Shown: one piece after another, positions 45,042 through 52,363 of the stretch
Layout of the letters: every line of letters starts with the position of its first letter
How positions within the stretch are numbered: the first letter of the stretch is position 1
The notes under the pieces: generated by a model
Databases searched by the model: none
Told to the model about the DNA's origin: nothing
Seen by the model: the letters and a program-made list of their open reading frames with translations, nothing else
Translations under genes and position numbers: made by a program
Assembly: GCF_017356035.1 (NCBI RefSeq)
Contig: NZ_JAFIQX010000001.1
Location: 496,001 to 560,000, forward strand
Length of the DNA stretch: 64,000 nt
From: Longitalea luteola
Lineage (GTDB): Bacteria; Bacteroidota; Bacteroidia; Chitinophagales; Chitinophagaceae
Reading direction: 5' to 3'

Positions 45042-48000
45042 TTAGAAAGTGATGTTGAGGGCTATACCCACGCTGTGGGTATTGGGCGTCGTCCAGAAGT
45101 CGATGCCGGAAAAATTGGCCAGACCGTTGCGCGTGCCGAGGTCCGGATCACTGCCGCTGTAATTGGTGCCAAGCATGAAATTGCGGGCAGTGATCGTAAC
45201 GCTGGCGGCAGAGATCTTTGCCGGTTTTATAATTTTTGCAGGCAATTCATAGGTAAGGTTCACATCTTTCAGTTTAACCCAGTATACGTCGTGCTCTACA
45301 TAAAGGCCCTGTATGCTGAAGGTCTTGCGATACCAGGCCTGCGACAAAACCGCCGGAATGGTATTGGGTTCGCCTTTGCCGGCCGTAACACCGTCAAATA
45401 CGGTAGCAGAGCCCCTGTCTGCCGTGGTGGCATCCACGCCGTTAAATACCATTTGTAAATGCGGGGCGTTGAAGATGTCAAATCCAAAACGGCCGTCCAA
45501 TAAGAACGAGAGGGTGAACGCACCTGCCCTGATCTCATTCCGCAAACCGAGGTTGAAATCGGGATTGGGATCACCTATTTTGGTAAAGCTGGTATTTACC
45601 ACGGGGTAGCCATAGTTGCTGCTGCTGATATCATCGTCGATCACCACTTTGCCGGCTTCATTCCTTTTTACGTCAATTCCGTAGAAGACGCCATAGGGAT
45701 CACCCGCCTGTCCGCGGGCCTCCATCCAGATGCCGCCCAGGATCACATTGTTGATCGTGTTGGTGATGTAATTCACTTTACTGATGTTCCTGCTGAAGAT
45801 GGCGGTAGCGCTCCAGGTGAGTTGCTTCTTTTTGATGAAATATTGCTGCAGCGAGGCTTCAATGCCCTGGTTGGTAATACTGCCGGCATTGGTAAGCGTG
45901 TATTGTGCGCCCGTAGAGCCTGGCAGTGATACGGGGATGATCTGGTCTTTACTGTTGTTATGGTAGTACACGGCATTCAGAATGGTGCGGCTGTTCCCGA
46001 AATGTAATTCAGTACCCAGTTCCCACGTGCTGATCCTTTCAGGTTTCAGATCAGCATTCCCGATGGTAGTGCTGTAGCTAAGTCCTGTTTGGCCATTGAA
46101 AGGAAAACTGATGCCGCTTTGGATCCAGCCGCTGGCGCTGGTAGTGCCGTAATAGGTATCCAGCGAATAGGGATCAGCGTCATTACCCACCTGTGCATAG
46201 GTGGCGCGGATCTTGCCAAAGTTCAGGGTGCTTCCGTTCAGGTGCAGGGCATCGGTGAAGATAAAACTGCTGCCGAGAGAAGGGTAAAAAAAGGAGTTCC
46301 TGCCTTTAGGCAGTGTGCTGGTCCATTCATTACGGCCGGTAAGTTCAAGGTATAGCCATTTCCGGTAATCCAGTTTAATATCGGCATAACCAGCCACCAG
46401 TTTCTTCCTGATGGTTTGGTTTACCGTTTGGGTTGAAGCGGCGTTGCTGATATTGAAATTACCCGGAATGGTCAACCCGTCGCCACGGGTATTGAGCTGG
46501 TTCTTGTAGGAATTGTAATAATTGTAACCGGCGATCACATTCAGATCGATGTCATTGGCGAGGCGGTGCTGCGATGATAACAGGAAGTCGAGGTTATTGT
46601 CGCGGCGGCTGAAGTTCACATCGTTAATAGTGCCGGTGGCAATACCCGATGTGCCGCGGCTCCAGGCGCCTTTTCGCACATCCGTATAATTATCGATGCC
46701 ATAACGGGCGGTTGCTTTCAACCAGCTGTTCACTTCATAATTTGCTTCCGCGAAGGCGATAAAGCGGTTTAACTGGTCGTTCTGGGGGTTCATGTTCAAT
46801 GACCAGTACGGGTTGTCCCACCCGATGCCATTGGCATAGGAGCGGCTATCGCCCCAGGGTTTGGCGGCGGTTGCCGGCAGTTTATACGCTTCGGGATGTT
46901 TCCAGGCATCTTTATAGCCGTTCGTAATATCGAAATTGGCCGGTGAATTCACAAGGGCGCGAACAACATTCGTATTGAAGCCGCCCATCAGTGCGCGGTT
47001 ATGGGCCCCATCCTGGATGTAGTTCAAGCCGCCCGACAGTTTTAATTTATCGTTTACGGTATAGTCGCCATTGAAGCGGAAGGTATATCTGTAAAAATCA
47101 GTGGTGGGAATGATACCGGTTTGTTTCAGGTTACCATAAGAAAAATAATAACCAGCGTTGCCGGTATTACCATACAGGCTGATGTTGTTGTCGATCGTAT
47201 AGCCATTAATGAAAAAGTTATCGATATTGTTGTACCTGTTCACCGGTAGGCCATTCGAGAGCGGACTGCTGGCGCCAACGATTTGGCCGTTCTTATCAAA
47301 ATCGCTGGGCAAATCGCTGTAGGTGAGGGTGTCGAGCAAAGCGCCCCAGTTCTCATCGGAACCGGTGATGCCGGGTTGAATATAATGACCGCCCAGGCCG
47401 TTGGAGAATTGTGATTGCCGCGGCTGCATGCGGCGATTGATCGCATCGATGGTAAAGGAGCCGCTATAGGTTACCTGTAATTTTTTACTGGTAAGGGCGC
47501 TGCCTCTTTTCGTGTTGATGACCACGGCGCCGTTCGATGCGCGGATGCCATAGAGGGCCGCAGCGGCGGGACCTTTTAGCACGGTGATGCTGGCAATGTC
47601 GGCGCTGTTGATATCAATACCGCGGTTGCTGGGCGTAGCCAGTGAAACCGAATTGGTGATGGATGGTAATATGTCCTGTATGGAATTGTCGACCGGAATA
47701 CCATCGAGGATGAACAGGGGCGCATTGTTGCCCAGCAGGGAACTATTGCCCCTGATCTTTACGGAAGAAGAACCGCCGGGCGAACCACCGGAGCTATTGA
47801 TCTGCACACCGGCTATTTTACCGCTTAATGCGGCCACTACATTGGCTTCGCGTGACTGTACCAGTTCTTTTCCTTTTACTTCGGATAAACTATAGCTTAG
47901 CGCTTTGGCGCTGCGTTTAATGCCTACGGCTGTTACAACCACTTCGTCCAGGTGTTTATTTTTTTCCGGCAGTGTTATTTCCGCATATTTTTCTGTTACT

Positions 48001-48311
48001 GTAACTACGCGGGTAACATAACCCACATAACTGATGGTGAGCGTGGCCGGCAGCCGTTGCCCGGTTAAAAAACTGAATTCACCATGGTCACCGGTCAACA
48101 CCTGGTGGGTGGTGCCGTTGATGTGCACGGTGGCGCCGGTCAATGGCGTGCGGTTCTTTTCGTCGAGGATCCTGCCGCCGAATACGATGTTTTGAACCGG
48201 TGCTTTCTGAACGGTTGGGACAGTGGCAGGTTCGTTGCCGGTTTGTGCCAATACGGAATTAAAAAGAGCAGTTTGAAGAACGAAGACCGGTAAGTAGTAC
48301 GCCTTCTTCAT
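45042..48311 (-). CDS. SusC/RagA-family TonB-dependent receptor
   Basis: 1089 residues, complete. Signal peptide ending SVLAQ, regulatory domain (about 43-120: FGGRILDEKNRTPLTGATVHINGT), TonB-box-like HLDEVVVTAVGIKRSAKALSYS, plug with NAPLFILDGIPVDN and ITVLKGPAAAALYGIRASNGAV, and a barrel ending IALNITF. Sequence style (ILDGIPVDN, GIRASNGAVVINTKRG) differs from the other SusC proteins here, in line with its SusD-like_2 partner. It begins a minus-strand unit followed by sulfatase, small membrane ORF and desaturase. Probably imports a sulfated or otherwise modified compound; not proven. Confidence 0.95.
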   Translation of the reverse strand: MKKAYYLPVFVLQTALFNSVLAQTGNEPATVPTVQKAPVQNIVFGGRILDEKNRTPLTGATVHINGTTHQVLTGDHGEFSFLTGQRLPATLTISYVGYVTRVVTVTEKYAEITLPEKNKHLDEVVVTAVGIKRSAKALSYSLSEVKGKELVQSREANVVAALSGKIAGVQINSSGGSPGGSSSVKIRGNSSLLGNNAPLFILDGIPVDNSIQDILPSITNSVSLATPSNRGIDINSADIASITVLKGPAAAALYGIRASNGAVVINTKRGSALTSKKLQVTYSGSFTIDAINRRMQPRQSQFSNGLGGHYIQPGITGSDENWGALLDTLTYSDLPSDFDKNGQIVGASSPLSNGLPVNRYNNIDNFFINGYTIDNNISLYGNTGNAGYYFSYGNLKQTGIIPTTDFYRYTFRFNGDYTVNDKLKLSGGLNYIQDGAHNRALMGGFNTNVVRALVNSPANFDITNGYKDAWKHPEAYKLPATAAKPWGDSRSYANGIGWDNPYWSLNMNPQNDQLNRFIAFAEANYEVNSWLKATARYGIDNYTDVRKGAWSRGTSGIATGTINDVNFSRRDNNLDFLLSSQHRLANDIDLNVIAGYNYYNSYKNQLNTRGDGLTIPGNFNISNAASTQTVNQTIRKKLVAGYADIKLDYRKWLYLELTGRNEWTSTLPKGRNSFFYPSLGSSFIFTDALHLNGSTLNFGKIRATYAQVGNDADPYSLDTYYGTTSASGWIQSGISFPFNGQTGLSYSTTIGNADLKPERISTWELGTELHFGNSRTILNAVYYHNNSKDQIIPVSLPGSTGAQYTLTNAGSITNQGIEASLQQYFIKKKQLTWSATAIFSRNISKVNYITNTINNVILGGIWMEARGQAGDPYGVFYGIDVKRNEAGKVVIDDDISSSNYGYPVVNTSFTKIGDPNPDFNLGLRNEIRAGAFTLSFLLDGRFGFDIFNAPHLQMVFNGVDATTADRGSATVFDGVTAGKGEPNTIPAVLSQAWYRKTFSIQGLYVEHDVYWVKLKDVNLTYELPAKIIKPAKISAASVTITARNFMLGTNYSGSDPDLGTRNGLANFSGIDFWTTPNTHSVGIALNITF

Positions 48312-48398
48312 TATCTTTGTTTTGGTGAATGAAAAATGAGGTCATCACCTGGCTAACTGATAGCTGGTGTGGTGTGATCGCTAAGCCTTTTTATTTGC

Positions 48399-48437
48399 CA
48401 GGCCGGGACTGCTGGAACAGTTTCCGGCCATTTTTTT
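48399..48437 (+). terminator. Terminator-like hairpin oriented against the SusC gene
   Basis: GGCCGG (48401-48406) pairs with CCGGCC (48424-48429), with inner ACTG/CAGT pairing, and is followed by seven T on the plus strand (48431-48437). There is no plus-strand gene upstream. It may stop antisense transcription into the SusC, or be a leader hairpin when read from the minus strand. Confidence 0.45.
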
Positions 48438-48804
48438 CCCGTCTTATCATGCGTTTATCAGCTGCATGCTCAATGGTCAGAAATCATCACGATGTATTGT
48501 GAAACATTCTTTTAAAGTATTTAAGTGAAAAGTTGATATTACCGAATGGGCAGGGGTAGCAAGATCAGGATGCAATCGTGGAGATCAGCAACAAAAGCTT
48601 TTACAACAACAGACGTGTATGGTACACTTTGCTATATACATTATAGATTGTTTTGTACTAACGGCAGCGCTTTCCGGCCAGAGGTTCCGGATCTGAATAA
48701 TTTTTATTTGATCCTACAAGATTACTATCTTTTTATAAGTCCACCAAAATAATGGACTAGTATTTTAATGTGATAATTAGCAAATGTGATAATGGAAATA
48801 CAAT

Positions 48805-48965
48805 GGAGAATGCTTGCCCGTTCGTAGCGATAGCGAAGGCGTGGGTCAATGGTGAAGCAATTGCAGGTTGAAAGTTGACGGCCTGCAACACGCAGACAAC
48901 GTATTTATCAGCCTTTTTCAAATTGACGCCTTGTGTCCTGTAACTTGTAACAGCCTTGATGGCTT
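48805..48965. repeat. Dispersed repeat core plus imperfect inverse heptad arms
   Basis: 48805-48852 is the inverse copy of the core at 31881-31930 (GAATGCTTGCCCGT shared, then GTAGCGA and AGGCG). It is followed by a 7-bp hairpin TTGCAGG/CCTGCAA (48861-48888) and by CTGTAACTTGTAAC-type units at 48938-48965 that are inverse to GTTACAG-type arms elsewhere. It ends next to the permease stop. Confidence 0.65.
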
Positions 48966-48972
48966 CCGGTAA

Positions 48973-50274
48973 CTACTCAAGAATCAAAGCAAGTATAGCG
49001 AATAGATCTATGATCCAAAGTGCTAAGGAGATGTCTTTTCTTTTACCAACGATCAGTTTAATGGCCGTCCAGCTAAGAAAGCCCCAGATGATCCCCTGTG
49101 TTATGCTGTAAGAGAAAGGAATGATCACCATAGCGAGAAAGGCCGGTATGGCTTCATCGAGTTGTACCCAGTTGATCCTGGTTACCGGTTGAACCATGAA
49201 CACGCCTACCAGTACGAGCGCCGGTGCTGTGGCAATAGCCGGCACAACGGATAAGAGCGGTGCCAGGAATAAAAAAGGTAAGAATAACAAAGCGCCTGTA
49301 ATAGCGGTTAGCCCTGTTCGGCCACCTTCCTTAATGCCGACCGCCGATTCAATATAAGCAGTACCGGGACTGCTGCCTACCAATCCGGCAAGGGTAGTGG
49401 CCACCGCATCGGTTATTAATGCCCGTTTTATATTGCGCGGCTCGCCATTCTCATCGAGCAGGTTGGCTGCTTCAGATAAACCGACGAGGGTTGACAGGCT
49501 GTCGAACATATCGGTAAACACAAAGGCGAAGATCACCGGTACTACAGACCATTGCAGGGAATTGAGAAGATCGAGTTTCAGAACGAGACTAAAATCCGGT
49601 GCAGCAAACAATCCCTTCCATGTTATTAAAGGGAGTGTATCCATGGCCCACCAGCGGCCCAATGGCAAAGCAGCCAATGTGGTGAAAAGAATACCAATGA
49701 GGATAGCGCCCTTCACCTGGCGGGTCACCAGCACAGCGGTAAATAATAAACCGGCAAGAAAAGTAAGTAAGGTGGGATGTAATTTGCCAATGCCCACGAT
49801 CGTAGCCGGATTGTGGACAATGAAACCGGCATTTACAAAACCAATGAGGGTTATAAACAATCCTATGCCGGCTGCAATGGCGTAACGCAGCGGACGGGGG
49901 ATAGCGCGAACGATATATGTGCGGATGTTGAAGGCCGATAGGATCAAAAAAAGAATGCCGCTCCAGAACACGGCGCCTAAAGCAACGGGCCAGGGAACTT
50001 TCATACCGATCACCGCTGAAAAAGTAAAAAAAGCATTGAGGCCCATGCCCGGCGCCACCAGCACCGGGTTCTTTGCATACCATCCCATCATCAAACTGCT
50101 GAAGAACGAAACCAGTACAGTGGCTGTAAGCACTCCACTGAAGGGCAAACCTGCCTGGCTGAGGACGGATGGGTTTACCACAATAATATAGGATGTAGCC
50201 AGGAAGGAGGATATTCCGGCAATGATCTCGGTGCTAAAGGCTGTCCTGTCTTTGGGAAGGTTGGCTGAAAACAT
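48973..50274 (-). CDS. NCS2-family purine permease (AzgA/PbuG-like)
   Basis: Start chosen at the ATG at 50274 (433 residues, MFSANLPKDRTAFSTEIIAGISSFLATSYIIVVNPSVL), the usual beginning of the AzgA-type nucleobase transporters; an ATG 30 bp upstream is possible. About 12-14 membrane segments. Family signatures: YAKNPVLVAPGMGLNAFFTFS, FAFVFTDMFDSLSTLVGLSEAANLLDENGEP, VGSSPGTAYIESAVGIKEGGRTGLTAITGALLF. These mark proton-coupled uptake of adenine, guanine or hypoxanthine. It is a housekeeping-type gene between two SusC-SusD loci and shows no link with either. Confidence 0.95.
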   Translation of the reverse strand: MFSANLPKDRTAFSTEIIAGISSFLATSYIIVVNPSVLSQAGLPFSGVLTATVLVSFFSSLMMGWYAKNPVLVAPGMGLNAFFTFSAVIGMKVPWPVALGAVFWSGILFLILSAFNIRTYIVRAIPRPLRYAIAAGIGLFITLIGFVNAGFIVHNPATIVGIGKLHPTLLTFLAGLLFTAVLVTRQVKGAILIGILFTTLAALPLGRWWAMDTLPLITWKGLFAAPDFSLVLKLDLLNSLQWSVVPVIFAFVFTDMFDSLSTLVGLSEAANLLDENGEPRNIKRALITDAVATTLAGLVGSSPGTAYIESAVGIKEGGRTGLTAITGALLFLPFLFLAPLLSVVPAIATAPALVLVGVFMVQPVTRINWVQLDEAIPAFLAMVIIPFSYSITQGIIWGFLSWTAIKLIVGKRKDISLALWIIDLFAILALILE

Positions 50275-50294
50275 GCCTGAAGGTAAGGAAAACA

Positions 50295-50336
50295 CAAGGT
50301 ACAAGGCGCAAGGTAAAAGGGCTCAAGTCCAAAGGC
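50295..50336. repeat. Heptad array (CAAGGTA type) upstream of the permease
   Basis: Six units in register: CAAGGTA, CAAGGCG, CAAGGTA, AAAGGGC, TCAAGTC, CAAAGGC. It lies in the permease leader, about 20 bp from the start codon. Confidence 0.7.
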
Positions 50337-50476
50337 AGGGTACAAGTACGGGATTCAGGGCCTAATGTCACCTGGGGCAGCAAGGCTTTAGGAAGGCTTC
50401 TAGTATATTTTACACATTTTGCATTTGTGTATCCATCCATTTACGGAGATATTCCGGATCTTATTAGAGGCGAAAT

Positions 50477-50531
50477 ATCTCCGGAACATCTCCGGGATAT
50501 CTCGGGGATATCTCCGGGATATCTCAATTTC
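50477..50531. repeat. 11-bp tandem repeat (ATCTCCGGGAT)
   Basis: Five units in exact 11-bp register: ATCTCCGGAAC, ATCTCCGGGAT, ATCTCGGGGAT, ATCTCCGGGAT, ATCTCAATTTC. The period equals about one helical turn and is unlike the 7- and 8-bp arrays. The rest of the 394-bp gap 50275-50668 holds only the heptads at 50295 and the terminator at 50604. Confidence 0.8.
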
Positions 50532-50603
50532 TCCAATGAAACTAACCAAGGGTTATGCAAGGGTTACAGCGGTGTTGGCTGCCTGTTCGGGTGGTTGTCC
50601 CAC

Positions 50604-50632
50604 AAAAAAAAGTCCCGGTTAAAAACCGGGAC
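50604..50632 (-). terminator. Intrinsic terminator of the SusC-SusD operon
   Basis: Read on the minus strand: stem GTCCCGGTT / AACCGGGAC (9 bp, 3-nt loop; 50612-50632) followed by eight T (50611-50604). It lies 37 bp after the SusD stop at 50669 and closes the two-gene operon, so no enzyme gene is co-transcribed downstream. Confidence 0.88.
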
Positions 50633-50668
50633 CTGCATTTCATGGGCGCGTATTCATAAGTTGCAAGA

Positions 50669-52303
50669 TCAATAACCAGGATTCTGATCCAGGTTCGCAT
50701 TCAGTTTTCTTTCTGAAGTAGGGATGGGAAAGATCCTTCTGCGGATATCTTTATTCATGCCAGGTGTATAACCGGAAGTGGCTACATCACCAGGAATAGG
50801 ATACTCCACTTCATATTTGCCAAAGCGGATGAGGTCGTTGCGGCGCCAGTTTTCCCAATGTAATTCCCGGCCACGCTCGTCGAGCAGTTCATCCAGGGTA
50901 ACCGATGTGGCTAAGGGCGCTTTTGCCCGGGCGCGTACCTTGTTCAATAAAGTGAGCTCATCCTGCAATTCTCCATTTACGGTAGTTGCAGCAGCTCCAC
51001 GCATAATGGCCTCTGCTTTCATTAAATAAATATCCGCCAGCCGGAAGATGGGCATATCATTTCCGCTCATGCGGGTAGCCGCTGTTGTTGATTTGTCGGG
51101 ATAATATTTTATGGAACGAACACCCATACAACGCGCCAGGTAATCATTACCTACATCAAAAGGCTTTTTACCGGTCATGATGATGGGTTTGGTGATCTCC
51201 AGCTGCCATACAGTGTCGGTATTGGTACCTGTAAAGCTGGCATCCAGGTCTTTCTTTTTTATTTTTATCGTGAACGGTGTGCCATCCCAGTTATACTGCT
51301 TTCCGATCAGCCAGGTGTCATTCCGTTCATCACCAGGCAAATTGAATTTGTCGTGAAATTCCGGTGTGGTGCTGATGGAGATACTCAGGTTGCTGGGTAC
51401 GCCGTACTTAGGCCATAAATAAGCCATAAAGGCGTGACGGGTAAACTGGTTGCCATCCAGCTGCAATGCATCATACGGGATGGCAAAAATGGTTTCGGAA
51501 ATATTGGGGCCATTGTCCGGCGCAAATACCGAAGCATAACTGGCATCGAGCTTATACTGGGTATTGGCGATAACACTGTCGCACATGGCTACTGCCTCCG
51601 TATTTCTTTTAGCGCCGGTATACACCTCCGCGTTGATGTACATTTTTGCCAGCAGGGCATATACCATCGCCTGGGTAGGATGCCCGTACGTTAATGTAGC
51701 GTTATTGGCGTTTTTTACGGGCAGGTTCTTCACCACCGATTTCAGGCTCGATTCTATGTACTGGAATACTTCGGCCCTTGGTTTGGTCTTGGGTAATTCC
51801 AGCACCGGGAAGGTATCAACAATAGGCACATTGCCATAGAGGTCCATCATAAAAAAGTAGAACAATGCCCGCATCGCTTTCACTTCGGCAATGGCGTTTA
51901 CGCGAATGGGATCTGTCTCTGCAAGGGTTGAGCTGGCGATATTGCTCAATACGCGGTTGCAGGTATTGATGGCGCCATATCCCCATTCCCAAACATCCTT
52001 AACGTTTGCATGGTCTGGCGTATAGGTGTGGTTATGGTGCTGGCGGTACTGGCCGCCATCATCATAGTTACCGTCACGGCCGGGCAGAATTACTTCATCG
52101 GTGGTGAGCTCCTGCATGCGGAAATATTCGATGGCGTACCTGCTGGCCAGCTGCGTATAAATGGGACCGATCAGCGCCTGGTAGTCGGCCGCCGTTTTGG
52201 GAAAGTTGGTATCAATGTATTGTGATTCGGGGGTAACATCCAGTTTGGTGCACGCACCAGCTGCCAGGGCGATAGCTGTTAATGCGATTACAATCTTTTT
52301 CAT
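50669..52303 (-). CDS. SusD/RagB-family surface lipoprotein
   Basis: Start at the ATG at 52303 (544 residues) because MKKIVIALTAIALAAGAC is the lipoprotein signal (Cys18); the longer frame from 52345 would put 14 residues before it. Classic SusD features: NPYTPDHANVKDVWEWGYGAINTCNRVL, IAEVKAMRALFYFFMMDLYGNVPIV, and C-terminal LDELLDERGRELHWENWRRNDLIRFG and RIFPIPTSERKLNANLDQNPGY. Lid and glycan-binding partner of the SusC encoded 60 bp upstream. There are no enzyme genes with the pair, so the ligand cannot be inferred. Confidence 0.95.
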   Translation of the reverse strand: MKKIVIALTAIALAAGACTKLDVTPESQYIDTNFPKTAADYQALIGPIYTQLASRYAIEYFRMQELTTDEVILPGRDGNYDDGGQYRQHHNHTYTPDHANVKDVWEWGYGAINTCNRVLSNIASSTLAETDPIRVNAIAEVKAMRALFYFFMMDLYGNVPIVDTFPVLELPKTKPRAEVFQYIESSLKSVVKNLPVKNANNATLTYGHPTQAMVYALLAKMYINAEVYTGAKRNTEAVAMCDSVIANTQYKLDASYASVFAPDNGPNISETIFAIPYDALQLDGNQFTRHAFMAYLWPKYGVPSNLSISISTTPEFHDKFNLPGDERNDTWLIGKQYNWDGTPFTIKIKKKDLDASFTGTNTDTVWQLEITKPIIMTGKKPFDVGNDYLARCMGVRSIKYYPDKSTTAATRMSGNDMPIFRLADIYLMKAEAIMRGAAATTVNGELQDELTLLNKVRARAKAPLATSVTLDELLDERGRELHWENWRRNDLIRFGKYEVEYPIPGDVATSGYTPGMNKDIRRRIFPIPTSERKLNANLDQNPGY

Positions 52304-52363
52304 AATTATTTTATGTTGCGTGAACTTGTTTTGTTTGAATGACAATAAATGAACGGCATCGTA

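Larger units (their letters stand above)
48312..48972. other. 661-bp intergenic region upstream of the sulfatase-locus SusC
   Basis: It contains a hairpin with T-run on the plus strand (48399-48437), the dispersed repeat core (48805-48852) and an imperfect inverse array at the permease end. A 68-codon frame at 48546-48752 has no recognisable features. No TAnnTTTG promoter for the SusC was found on the minus strand. Otherwise nothing recognised. Confidence 0.6.

Noticed and set aside
48546-48752. 68-codon plus-strand frame in the SusC upstream region
   Set aside because: Low-complexity composition, no recognisable domain, no leader; treated as chance.
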